Shown here: in pieces, positions 1 to 8,009 of the stretch
Numbering within the stretch: position 1 is the stretch's first letter
Layout: every line of letters starts with the position of its first letter
Origin: Brevundimonas sp. UBA5936
Lineage (GTDB): Bacteria; Pseudomonadota; Alphaproteobacteria; Caulobacterales; Caulobacteraceae
Direction: 5' to 3'
Assembly (NCBI GenBank): GCA_002430835.1
Contig: DJDA01000006.1
Coordinates: 1-10,678, forward strand
Length of the DNA: 10,678 nucleotides
Program-made: the position numbers and the translations under genes
Notes under the pieces: model-generated
Told to the model about the DNA's origin: nothing
What the model saw: the letters and a program-made list of their open reading frames with translations, nothing else
The model's database searches: none

Positions 1-658
1 CCGCTTCGGCGCTCAAGGCGCGGGGCAGGGGATCGGCACGGGCGGTGCGGGGCGCGCGCTCCAACCCTTCGGCCAGGCGCCAGCCGCGCTCGGCCTTGCT
101 CTCGAACAGGGGGACCAGGGCGATGTCGGCCGACAGGCGCCGGGCCAGGGCGAACAGGGCCTGGGGCGGACCGTCCTTCAGCTCCAGTTCGAGTTCGCGC
201 AAGGGTTCGACGTGGCCGCCCGCCGACAGTTCGCCCTCATCATAGGCGGCCTCGATCACGGCTCCGTCGAAGGCGACCAGACGGGCGCGGCGACGCACCG
301 TGCTGGCGAAGCGGGGCGACAGGTCGCGGCGGCGGCCCTTCAGCAGGACGGCGGCGGGCGTCGTCTTTACGGCCTGCCAGTCCAGGGCCTCGCTGGAGAC
401 CGGCGTCTCCCATTCGGCGCGGTTGAGGACGTCGCCGCCGGTCTGGCCCTTCAGCGTCTGGACGAAGCCGCGTCCGGTCGCGCGCACCCGCAGGCCCCAG
501 CCCGCGCGGCGCAACACCTGGTCGGGCGTGTCGAAATAGACGGAGCGCAGGGTCTGCACGCTGTCCTCGCCCGCCAGGGCGGGGTGGGCGGCCAGGCGCG
601 CGGCGGCGCCGGGGCCGAGCCGGAACTTGAGTTCGATTTCCTGCGTCATGCCGGACAT
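1..658 (-). CDS. CYTH-domain protein (triphosphate tunnel metalloenzyme family), 3' end cut by window
   Basis: The reverse strand reads open from ATG at 658 to the left edge (219 codons, no stop), so the C-terminus is missing. The N-terminus carries the CYTH signature ExExK as EIELK (E7, E9, K11), followed by a YFDTP motif near residue 43. Basic strands LRVRATGR and LLKGRRR and an acidic ELELELKDG stretch near residue 160 fit the charged tunnel of the fold. CYTH/TTM proteins bind triphosphorylated ligands with divalent metal and often act as inorganic triphosphatases; the substrate here cannot be read from the sequence. In proteobacteria many such proteins continue into a C-terminal CHAD domain, which would lie beyond the window. 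A second in-frame ATG at 649 is an alternative start; neither start has a clear Shine-Dalgarno sequence. The gene is divergent from the one at 739. Confidence 0.85.
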   Translation of the reverse strand, partial: MSGMTQEIELKFRLGPGAAARLAAHPALAGEDSVQTLRSVYFDTPDQVLRRAGWGLRVRATGRGFVQTLKGQTGGDVLNRAEWETPVSSEALDWQAVKTTPAAVLLKGRRRDLSPRFASTVRRRARLVAFDGAVIEAAYDEGELSAGGHVEPLRELELELKDGPPQALFALARRLSADIALVPLFESKAERGWRLAEGLERAPRTARADPLPRALSAEA

Positions 659-738
659 GACGCCATTGTGCGCCCATCGCCGCGCGGGTCCAAGGCGATG
701 AAAATGATCCAACAGCCAAGCTCGCGCGTTAGGACGGG
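659..738. promoter_or_regulatory. Divergent promoter region with a 7-bp inverted repeat
   Basis: This 80-bp gap separates two divergent genes, so promoters for both should lie in or near it. It holds a perfect inverted repeat, CATCGCC (675-681) and GGCGATG (694-700), with a 12-bp spacer. An AGGA at 731-734 serves as a close ribosome binding site for the ATG at 739. I could not assign convincing -35/-10 boxes. The inverted repeat could be an operator or chance; there is no second copy in the window to support it. Confidence 0.4.
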
Positions 739-2319
<1,581 letters not shown>

Positions 2320-2326
2320 CCTTACT

Positions 2327-2443
2327 CCCGCTCATCTCGGCGGACGCCGGGATCCAGTGAGGGCAGCGCGCACGAGGCCTGGTGTTCATGCCGCGCGTTT
2401 GAGGCCAAAGCACGGGGCCCCGGCGTCCGCCGGGGTGAGCGGG
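2327..2443 (+). repeat. Dispersed inverted-repeat element, copy 1 (about 117 bp)
   Basis: The element has terminal inverted repeats of about 33 bp: the left arm starts CCCGCTCATCTCGGCGGACG and the right arm ends GTCCGCCGGGGTGAGCGGG. Each arm also contains its own small hairpin, GGC-GGAC-GCC with flanking C/G pairs. The centre (about 2361-2400) is less symmetric. It fills the convergent gap between the stop at 2319 and the stop at 2462, so a transcript from either side would fold it into a long hairpin. That could act as a bidirectional terminator or RNA 3'-end stabiliser, although no T-tract follows. Copy 2 (3604-3718) is the same element in reverse orientation. Confidence 0.85.
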
Positions 2444-2461
2444 GATTTCGTGACCTGCCTT

Positions 2462-3520
2462 CTATTCCGGCCGCCGCGCCGGGCTGTCCCGGAACCGGGG
2501 CGCAGGCGCGGGCTGCATCACGCCCTGCGCGGTGACGAAGGCCTCGCGGGCGCGGTTGTGCGGGTGGTCGGGCGCCTCGGTCATGGACAGGACGGGGGCG
2601 ACGCAGGCTCCTTGCGCGTCCGGATCATTGCACCAGTCGTCGCGGGTGCGGGTGCGGAAGACGGCGGCCAGCTTGTCCTTCAGCATGGGCCACTGGGCCG
2701 GGTCGAACGGCATGGCGAAGTCGGGATCGCCGCCCAGTCCCGTCAGCCGCATCAGGGCGATGTAGAAGGCCGGTTCGATGGCGCCGACGGCGAGGTATTT
2801 GCCGTCCGACGTTTCATAGACCTCGTAGAACGGCGCGCCGGTGTCGAGCAGGTTGACGCCGCGCTCGTCGCGCCACGTCAGATTGGGCGGCAGGGGCGCG
2901 GGCAGGGCCTGGCGGAAGCCCCAGATCATGCTCATCAACAGGGAAGAGCCGTCGGTCATGGCGCAGTCGATGACGTCGCCGCGTCCGGTGCGCTGGGCCT
3001 TGAGCAGGCCCGCCACCATGCCGAAGGCTAGCAGCATGCCCCCGCCGCCGAAATCGCCGACCATGTTGATCGGCGGGGTCGGCTTCTCGCCCGCCCGGCC
3101 GAAGGCGTGAAGCGCGCCAGAGACGGCGATGTAGTCGATGTCGTGGCCCGGCGCCGAGGCCAGCGGCCCGTCCTGACCCCAGCCGGTCATGCGGCCGTAG
3201 ACGAGGCGCGGATTGTCGGCCAGAAGCGCGTCGGGGCCGAGGCCGAGACGCTCCATCACGCCGGGACGGAAACCCTCGATCAGGCCGTCGGCGGTGCGCG
3301 CCAGATCGCGGATCAGGGCGGCGCCTTCGGGCGTCTTCAGGTCGGCCTCGACCAGACGGGCGCGGCTGCGGTTCAGGGGATCGCGCGGGTCGGGCGCGGC
3401 GCCGGGACGGTGGACCAGCACCACCTCCGCCCCGTGATCGGCCAGCATCATGCCGCAGAAGGGGGCGGGGCCGATGCCGCCGATTTCGATGATGGTCAGG
3501 CCGTCGAGGGTTCCGCTCAT
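2462..3520 (-). CDS. CaiB/BaiF family CoA-transferase, alpha-methylacyl-CoA racemase-like
   Basis: The 352-residue product matches the class III CoA-transferase/racemase family in length and motifs. The N-terminus has the family's IIEIGGIGPAPFCGMMLADHGAEV stretch, and FRPGVMERLGLGP follows at about 84-96. The racemase residues known from mycobacterial MCR appear to be present: H126-D127 in PGHDIDY, D156 in MVGDFGGGG, and a glutamate at 249 in VGAIEPAFY, for which MCR uses Glu241. This favours epimerisation of 2-methylacyl-CoA thioesters (branched-chain or sterol side-chain breakdown) over CoA transfer, but a transferase role cannot be excluded. It is probably a cytosolic enzyme. ATG 3520 is chosen because family homology starts there; a GTG at 3529 is also in frame and neither has a good Shine-Dalgarno. 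No partner gene is adjacent. The gene stands alone between two inverted copies of one repeat. Confidence 0.9.
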   Translation of the reverse strand: MSGTLDGLTIIEIGGIGPAPFCGMMLADHGAEVVLVHRPGAAPDPRDPLNRSRARLVEADLKTPEGAALIRDLARTADGLIEGFRPGVMERLGLGPDALLADNPRLVYGRMTGWGQDGPLASAPGHDIDYIAVSGALHAFGRAGEKPTPPINMVGDFGGGGMLLAFGMVAGLLKAQRTGRGDVIDCAMTDGSSLLMSMIWGFRQALPAPLPPNLTWRDERGVNLLDTGAPFYEVYETSDGKYLAVGAIEPAFYIALMRLTGLGGDPDFAMPFDPAQWPMLKDKLAAVFRTRTRDDWCNDPDAQGACVAPVLSMTEAPDHPHNRAREAFVTAQGVMQPAPAPRFRDSPARRPE

Positions 3521-3603
3521 GCCCGCCACTGAAGCCGAGGCGGGCGGCCCCGTCCAGCTTGCGCCGTCCGAGACCGCCTCTTCGGGGGGAGCTGAATGAT
3601 GCA

Positions 3604-3718
3604 CCCGCTCACCCCGGCGGACGCCGGGGCCCAGTGCTTTGGCCAAGGACGCGACCGTGCCGGTTGGCGAGGCGCGCGTCGCCCTCACTGGATCCCGGCG
3701 TCCGCCGGGATGAGCGGG
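3604..3718 (-). repeat. Dispersed inverted-repeat element, copy 2 (about 115 bp, reverse orientation)
   Basis: Read on the reverse strand this aligns along its whole length with 2327-2443. Both begin CCCGCTCAT, have GCGGACGCCGGGATCCAGTG then AGGGC, share GGCCAAAGCAC before the right arm, and end CGTCCGCCGGGGTGAGCGGG. The middle (roughly 30-40 bp) has diverged more than the arms. It begins 8 bp past the acs stop codon and ends 83 bp before the CoA-transferase start, so on the reverse strand it would form a hairpin at the end of the acs message and separate the two genes transcriptionally. Confidence 0.85.
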
Positions 3719-3726
3719 TGGAAGGC

Positions 3727-5664
3727 CTACGCCGCCCGGTTCTTCACCAGATCGTCCACCACCGACGGATCGGCCAGCGTCGAGGTGTCGCCCAAGGCGC
3801 CCAGTTCGTTCTCGGCGATCTTCCTCAGAATCCGCCGCATGATCTTGCCCGAGCGAGTCTTGGGCAGGCCCGGCGCCCACTGGATCACGTCGGGGGCGGC
3901 GATGGGGCCGATCTCCTCGCGGACCTGGGCGATCAGGGCCTTGCGCAGGTCTTCGGTCGCCTCGACCCCCTTGTTCAGGGTGACATAGGCGTAGATGCCC
4001 TGACCCTTGATGTCGTGGGGGAAGCCGACGACGGCGGCCTCGGCCACGTCGTCGTGCAGGACCAGCGCGCTCTCGACCTCGGCGGTGCCCATGCGGTGGC
4101 CCGAGACGTTGATGACGTCATCGACCCGGCCGGTGATCCAGTAGTAGCCGTCTTCGTCGCGGCGGCAGCCGTCGCCGGTGAAATACTTGCCTGGATAGGT
4201 CGAGAAATAGGTGTCGAAGAAGCGCTGGTCGTCGCCATAGACGGTGCGCATCTGGCCCGGCCAGCTGTCGGTGATGCACAGATTGCCCTCGGTCGCGCCG
4301 TCCAGCACGCCGCCCTCGGCGTCCACGATTTCAAGCTCGACGCCGGGCAGGGGCTTGGTCGCCGAGCCGGGCTTCAGGTCCGTGGCGCCCGGCAGGGGCG
4401 AGATCAGGGCGCCGCCCGTCTCGGTCTGCCACCAGGTGTCGACGATGGGCAGGCGGCCTTCGCCGACGACTTCATGATACCAGCGCCAGGCCTCGGGGTT
4501 GATCGGCTCGCCGACGGTGCCCAGCAGGCGCAGGGACTTGCGGCTGGAGGCCTTAACCGGGGCGTCGCCCTCGCGCATCAGGGCGCGCAGGGCCGTGGGG
4601 GCGGTGTAGAAGATGTTGACCTGATGCTTGTCCACCACCTCCCAGAAGCGACTGACGGTGGGATAGTTGGGCACGCCCTCGAACATCAGGCTGGTCGCCG
4701 CATTGGCCAGGGCGCCGTAGACGACATAGGTGTGGCCCGTGACCCAGCCCACGTCGGCGGTGCACCAGAAGACCTCGCCGGGGCGATAGTCGAACACCAG
4801 CTCGTGCGTATAGCTGGCCCAGAACAGATAGCCGCCGGTGGTGTGCAGCACGCCCTTGGGCTTTCCGGTCGAGCCGGAGGTGTAGAGGATGAACAGCGGA
4901 TCTTCGGCGTTCATCGGCTCGGGCGCGCAGTCGGGCGAGGCCTTGTCCGTCTCGACGCCCCAGTCCAGATCGCGGCCCTCGACGAAGGGAACCTCGGCGC
5001 CGGTGTGGCGAAGGACCACGACGGTCTTCACGCCCGCGACCTTTTCCAGCGCCTTGTCGACATTGGCCTTCAGCGGCACGCGCTTGCCGGCGCGGCAGCC
5101 CTCGTCGGCGGTGATGACGAACGCAGATTCGCAGTCCTCGATCCGCCCGGCGATGCTGTCAGGCGAGAAGCCGCCGAAGATGACCGAATGCACGGCGCCG
5201 ATGCGGGCGCAGGCCAGCATGGCGTAGGCGGCTTCCGGGATCATCGGCAGATAGATGGTGACGCGGTCGCCCTTCTGGACGCCGTTGGTCTTCAGCACAT
5301 TGGCCAGACGGCAGACGCGGTCGTGAAGCTGGCCGAAGGTGACGGCTTCGCTGTCGGTCGGCTCGTCGCCTTCCCAGAGGATGGCGACCTCGTCCCTGCG
5401 GGCGGGCAGGTGGCGGTCGATGCAGTTGACCGAGGCGTTCAGCACCCCGTCCTCGAACCAGCGGATGCGGAAGTCGGCCTTGTTGAAGGAGACGTCCTTG
5501 ATCTTGGTCGGGAAGGTCATCCAGTCGAGACGTTCGGCCTGTTCCGCCCAGAAGGCCTCAGGGGTCTCGCGCGCCTGCATCCGGGCCGCTTCATAGCCGG
5601 CGCGGTCCACGTGGGCGCGGGCGGCCAGTTCGGCGGGGACGGGATAGATTTCCGGATCAGACAC
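3727..5664 (-). CDS. acs: Acetyl-CoA synthetase (AMP-forming)
   Basis: The enzyme converts acetate, ATP and CoA to acetyl-CoA, AMP and pyrophosphate in the cytosol, through an acetyl-adenylate. The product is 645 residues, the normal Acs length. It shows the ANL-superfamily motifs in order: phosphate-binding loop YTSGSTGKPKG (starting at Y261), adenine/acetate-site TWWQTETGG (410-418), the hinge and C-terminal motif FTGDGCRRDEDGYYWITGR, the VINVSGHRMGTAEVE segment, and catalytic LPKTRSGKIMRR with K607, the lysine reversibly acetylated in characterised Acs enzymes. The tryptophan in TWWQTE is the residue that keeps the acyl pocket acetate-sized. The start is a GTG with GGAGGA seven bases upstream. 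It lies 36 bp downstream of the porin gene on the same strand, so the two probably share a message from the promoter region near 7051-7232. Confidence 0.97.
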   Translation of the reverse strand: MSDPEIYPVPAELAARAHVDRAGYEAARMQARETPEAFWAEQAERLDWMTFPTKIKDVSFNKADFRIRWFEDGVLNASVNCIDRHLPARRDEVAILWEGDEPTDSEAVTFGQLHDRVCRLANVLKTNGVQKGDRVTIYLPMIPEAAYAMLACARIGAVHSVIFGGFSPDSIAGRIEDCESAFVITADEGCRAGKRVPLKANVDKALEKVAGVKTVVVLRHTGAEVPFVEGRDLDWGVETDKASPDCAPEPMNAEDPLFILYTSGSTGKPKGVLHTTGGYLFWASYTHELVFDYRPGEVFWCTADVGWVTGHTYVVYGALANAATSLMFEGVPNYPTVSRFWEVVDKHQVNIFYTAPTALRALMREGDAPVKASSRKSLRLLGTVGEPINPEAWRWYHEVVGEGRLPIVDTWWQTETGGALISPLPGATDLKPGSATKPLPGVELEIVDAEGGVLDGATEGNLCITDSWPGQMRTVYGDDQRFFDTYFSTYPGKYFTGDGCRRDEDGYYWITGRVDDVINVSGHRMGTAEVESALVLHDDVAEAAVVGFPHDIKGQGIYAYVTLNKGVEATEDLRKALIAQVREEIGPIAAPDVIQWAPGLPKTRSGKIMRRILRKIAENELGALGDTSTLADPSVVDDLVKNRAA

Positions 5665-5677
5665 GCGATTTTCCTCC
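5665..5677 (-). promoter_or_regulatory. Ribosome binding site fixing the acs GTG start
   Basis: On the reverse strand GGAGGA (5672-5677) stands seven bases before GTG 5664. No in-frame ATG with comparable spacing precedes the conserved N-terminus, so GTG is the likely start. Confidence 0.8.
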
Positions 5678-5695
5678 AGCAGTCTTTTTCTTTTG

Positions 5696-5710
5696 CGGCT
5701 TCAGAAGCCG
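5696..5710 (-). other. Perfect 15-nt palindrome across the porin stop codon
   Basis: On the reverse strand CGGCTTCTGAAGCCG is self-complementary (6-7 bp stem) and contains the TGA stop of the porin gene. An A-rich stretch (CAAAAGAAAAAG) follows before the acs ribosome binding site. There is no U-tract on the message strand, so a full intrinsic terminator is unlikely. It may be a processing or pausing hairpin between two cotranscribed genes, or may simply be coding sequence that happens to be symmetric. Confidence 0.4.
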
Positions 5711-7050
5711 TATTTGGCGAACAGGATCAGACGGGTCATGTCGCCGTCCAGCCCTGACTCCAGTTTGCGATCAGCGAACATCACCTCGGCGCCGACATCA
5801 AACGCCGTGACAGGCGACCAGATCAGATTGGCGTGAAGGCTCTGGGCCGAACGGTTGACGCCGGTCCCGGTCAGGGCCGTGTCGTTGTCCACCTTCTGCG
5901 TCGACCAGATCAGGCTGGAGCGCCAGCCCGGCGCCCAGACGTGGCGATAGGCGGCGAAGCCCGCGACCACGCCGATGGCCTCCAGATCGCCCGAGGCGTC
6001 CAGCACCGCGTCGTTGGAGAAGTTCAGCCCGACATAGCGGCCGATGCCTTCGCCGCCGGTCAGCATCAGGCGGATGTCGTCCTGCGCCCCGACCTTGAAC
6101 TTGGCCGAGGCCGACAGGCCCCAGCCCGTGGCGGTGGAATTGATGTTGGTCGCCGGGTTCTGATACTTCAGCTGACGCACCAGGCCGGACAGCTGCACGT
6201 CGCCCCACGGGCGGCTCAGCGCATAGCGGGCGGTCAGGTCGGGCAGGCTGTTGTCGTCGGCGATGATGCGGGCGCCGCCGCCGAAGGGGGTGACGGTGGT
6301 CTCGGGGTTCTCCAGCGCGATGGAGAAGGGGCCGCGCGTATAGCGGACCTGGGCCTGACGGGCGAAGACCGTGCCCTCGGCCGCGCCGACGAAGTCCGCC
6401 GATTCCGGCAGGACGGCGGTGTTCTGGAAGTTGGTCCACTCCTGACCGATCAGCCAGTTGTCGATGGTGACGAAGGCGCGGCGCAGGGCGGGGTTCGAGC
6501 CGCTGGTCGTGCGCTGGTCGCCCGAGCCGGGCAGGGTCTGGAAGTCCATCTCCAGCCGCGTGCCGATCTTGTGTCCGGACACGACGCCGTCGGTGGTCAA
6601 CCAGAAGCGGGTCTGGCGCGCGTTGAAGTCGGTCGCGACGTCTTCGTCCGTACCGCCGACCGGGATGGCGCCGGGCAGGTGGTAGTCGCGCAAGGGGTCG
6701 CCGTTGGCCGGGTCGCCGCCGGAATAGCTGGAGGCCATGGCGTCGACCTTGATGAAGCCGCCGAACTTCACCGTGTGGTCGCCGATGCGGAAGCCGTCCG
6801 AAGGCGCCGCCGGGGCGGAGACCGGCGTCGGCGCGGGCGCCGGCCGCGTCTCCAGGCGGATGATGTCCTGGGCCTGTGAGGCCTGCTGCGTTCGGGCGGC
6901 GGCGACTTCGGACTTAAGACTGTTCAGCTCGGCTTCGAGCTGGGCGATGCGGGCTTCCAGAGCGGCGCTGGCGTCTTGAGCCAGTGCGGCGCCGGGCGCG
7001 AGCAGCAGCGCGGCCGCAGCCACGCCGCCGAACAAACGGCAGCTTCCCAT
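5701..7050 (-). CDS. DcaP-like trimeric outer-membrane porin
   Basis: This 449-residue protein has a signal peptide (residues 1-24, hydrophobic VAAAALLLAPGAALA, likely cleaved before QDAS). A heptad-rich coiled coil follows at about 28-66 (ALEARIAQLEAELNSLK), then a Pro/Ala linker (68-86) and a predicted beta-barrel starting FRIGDHTVKFGGFIKVDA and ending in the C-terminal phenylalanine (KYGF) typical of BAM-inserted porins. This order of coiled coil, linker and barrel matches the DcaP family, whose studied Acinetobacter member passes dicarboxylates and other anionic solutes. The ligand here is not known. ATG 7050 is preferred over longer readings because GGGAGGA lies six bases upstream and the signal peptide starts there. 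It is the first gene of a likely porin-acs operon, divergent from the response regulator, so it may bring carboxylates into the periplasm for uptake and activation. Confidence 0.88.
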   Translation of the reverse strand: MGSCRLFGGVAAAALLLAPGAALAQDASAALEARIAQLEAELNSLKSEVAAARTQQASQAQDIIRLETRPAPAPTPVSAPAAPSDGFRIGDHTVKFGGFIKVDAMASSYSGGDPANGDPLRDYHLPGAIPVGGTDEDVATDFNARQTRFWLTTDGVVSGHKIGTRLEMDFQTLPGSGDQRTTSGSNPALRRAFVTIDNWLIGQEWTNFQNTAVLPESADFVGAAEGTVFARQAQVRYTRGPFSIALENPETTVTPFGGGARIIADDNSLPDLTARYALSRPWGDVQLSGLVRQLKYQNPATNINSTATGWGLSASAKFKVGAQDDIRLMLTGGEGIGRYVGLNFSNDAVLDASGDLEAIGVVAGFAAYRHVWAPGWRSSLIWSTQKVDNDTALTGTGVNRSAQSLHANLIWSPVTAFDVGAEVMFADRKLESGLDGDMTRLILFAKYGF

Positions 7051-7063
7051 GCGTGGTCCTCCC
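7051..7063 (-). promoter_or_regulatory. Ribosome binding site of the porin gene
   Basis: On the reverse strand GGGAGGA (7057-7063) lies six bases before ATG 7050. This strong site, together with the signal peptide directly after the ATG, rules out the longer open frame that extends to 7230. Confidence 0.85.
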
Positions 7064-7077
7064 AGACCGTTGTTCCG

Positions 7078-7096
7078 GGCCTGTCTGTCGCAGGCC
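7078..7096 (-). other. Short hairpin in the porin leader
   Basis: GGCCTG (7078-7083) and CAGGCC (7091-7096) form a 6-bp perfect inverted repeat with a 7-base spacer, within the presumed porin 5' leader and about 27 bp before its ATG. It could be a leader hairpin. GC-rich sequence makes chance matches of this size common. Confidence 0.25.
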
Positions 7097-7129
7097 TCAG
7101 GACGGCAGCATTCCGCGCGCTCCGGGTTT

Positions 7130-7168
7130 GCGGCCATTAGCCATTCGTCTAGTTTCGACCAAAGTCGA
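7130..7168. promoter_or_regulatory. Candidate operator A in the porin / response-regulator divergent region
   Basis: The segment contains GCGGCCATTA (7130-7139) and, 14 bp further, TTCGACCAAAGTCGA (7154-7168). The latter is an inverted repeat TCGAC-CAAA-GTCGA. The same two words recur before the MFS gene (7872-7895). The palindrome centre is about 111 bp from the porin ATG and 72 bp from the regulator ATG, a position suited to an activator site. On the reverse strand GGCTAATGG (around 7137) loosely resembles a Caulobacter-type -10 element for the porin promoter; that part is weak. Confidence 0.55.
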
Positions 7169-7232
7169 GGCGCGGCATGGTGTCGTCGCGACGCGGCCGA
7201 CGAAACAAGAACCGCGCGTGGGAAGGACACTC

Positions 7233-7847
7233 ATGGATCGCATCGTCGTCGCCGACGACCACCCCCTGTTTCGGGCGGCGCTGAAGTCGGCTGTCGAAAA
7301 GGCGTCCGAAGGCGCCCAGATCGTCGAATGCGCCAGCCTGGCCGAGGCGCAGACCGCCCTGGGCGCGGCGCCGGTCGATTTGCTGCTGCTGGACCTGAAG
7401 CTGTCGGACGTGGACGGCATGACGGGCCTGACCCTGATCCGCGCCGATCATCCGGCCGTTCCGGTCGCCGTCGTCTCGGCCAGCGAGGAGGCGCCGACCA
7501 TCCGCCGCGCCCTGGCGCTGGGGGCGGCGGGCTTCATTCCCAAGTCGGCGGCCCTGCCGACCATGGTCGAGGCCATCCGGGTCATCCTCGAAGGCGAGAC
7601 CTGGGCGCCCGAGGTCGAGGCGGCGGGCGAGGAAGAGGTCGATCTTCAGGCCCGCATCGCCAGCCTGACGCCGTCGCAGCTGCGCATTCTGGAGGGGCTG
7701 AAGGTCGGGCGGCTGAACAAGCAGATCGCCTTCGATCTGGGCGTGACCGAGGCCACCATCAAGGCGCACCTGACCAGCGTCTTCCGCAAGCTGGGGGTGC
7801 AGAACCGGACCCAGGCGGTGATCTTGGCCCAGTCGCTGGAGCTCTGA
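7233..7847 (+). CDS. NarL/LuxR-type response regulator (CrbR/ErdR-like)
   Basis: The 204-residue protein has an N-terminal receiver domain (about 1-120): acidic pocket D8-D9 in VVADDHP, phosphoacceptor D54 in LLLLDLKLSD, a conserved serine in VVSASEE and K104 in GFIPKSA. A LuxR-type helix-turn-helix follows at about 145-204 (LTPSQLRILEGL, NKQIAFDLGVTEATIKAHL, VFRKLGVQNRTQAV). It should bind DNA as a dimer when phosphorylated. ATG 7233 is chosen because GGGAAGGA lies five bases upstream and the receiver fold begins at once. Its position beside acs and just upstream of an SSS-type sensor gene matches CrbR/ErdR, regulators known to activate acs in Vibrio and Pseudomonas. Orthology is inferred from context and architecture. 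The palindrome TTCGACCAARGTCG in two nearby promoter regions is a candidate binding site. Confidence 0.93.
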   Translation: MDRIVVADDHPLFRAALKSAVEKASEGAQIVECASLAEAQTALGAAPVDLLLLDLKLSDVDGMTGLTLIRADHPAVPVAVVSASEEAPTIRRALALGAAGFIPKSAALPTMVEAIRVILEGETWAPEVEAAGEEEVDLQARIASLTPSQLRILEGLKVGRLNKQIAFDLGVTEATIKAHLTSVFRKLGVQNRTQAVILAQSLEL

Positions 7848-7868
7848 CTTCCTTCAATCGATAGGAAG
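7848..7868 (+). other. Inverted repeat directly after the response-regulator stop
   Basis: CTTCCT (7848-7853) and AGGAAG (7863-7868) form a perfect 6-bp inverted repeat with a 9-base loop that includes ATCGAT. It starts at the base after the stop codon. No T-run follows, so it is at best a weak terminator or a 3'-end structure. Confidence 0.35.
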
Positions 7869-7871
7869 AGG

Positions 7872-7895
7872 GCGGCCATTATTCGACCAAGGTCG
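7872..7895. promoter_or_regulatory. Candidate operator B upstream of the MFS gene
   Basis: GCGGCCATTA (7872-7881) is directly followed by TTCGACCAAGGTCG (7882-7895), whose core CGACC-AA-GGTCG is a perfect inverted repeat. It differs by one base from the palindrome at 7154-7167. The centre lies about 121 bp before the MFS start codon, so the MFS gene probably has its own regulated promoter between here and about 7990. The site is a plausible target of the response regulator encoded just upstream. Confidence 0.55.
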
Positions 7896-7928
7896 CTCTG
7901 CGCAAACCACCGTTCCTGCTGTCACTCT

Positions 7929-7968
7929 CCCTTCCGACGCTCGGCGCAAAGCACGCCGGGCGCGAGGG
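7929..7968 (+). other. Leader hairpin upstream of the MFS gene
   Basis: CGCTCGGCG (7938-7946) pairs with CGCCGGGCG (7954-7962), nine pairs with one G-U in RNA and a seven-base loop CAAAGCA. Outer CCCT (7929-7932) and AGGG (7965-7968) can extend the stem. No T-run follows, and it sits about 40 bp before the start codon, so if transcribed it would be a structured 5' leader and not a terminator. Confidence 0.35.
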
Positions 7969-8009
7969 AAACGCGCCGCGCATCGCGGCCGCATAGGAAG
8001 GGACTGCCC

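Noticed and set aside
2327..3718. CRISPR array or transposon with its own transposase
   Set aside because: There are only two repeat copies, in opposite orientation and far apart, with no spacers of regular length. The enclosed gene is a metabolic CoA-transferase and not a transposase.
3521..3880. N-terminal extension of the CoA-transferase frame up to 3880
   Set aside because: The extension would translate the repeat element and the end of acs. Family homology starts exactly at the ATG at 3520.
5696..5720. Intrinsic terminator between porin and acs
   Set aside because: The palindrome has only a 6-7 bp stem with a tiny loop and no U-run on the message strand; the following bases are A-rich.
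3559..5757. A 732-residue open frame on the + strand opposite acs
   Set aside because: It is an antisense shadow of acs, whose protein shows every Acs motif. The shadow is low-complexity (Gly/Ala/Asp/His-rich) with no recognisable domain and arises from GC-rich third positions.
7051..7230. Longer porin start near 7230
   Set aside because: It would bury the signal peptide inside the protein and pass through operator candidate A. The ATG at 7050 has a strong ribosome binding site.
6984..7232. Longer response-regulator start at 6984
   Set aside because: It would overlap the porin signal-peptide region on the other strand and add an Arg-rich sequence with no domain; the receiver fold starts at 7233 with a good ribosome binding site.
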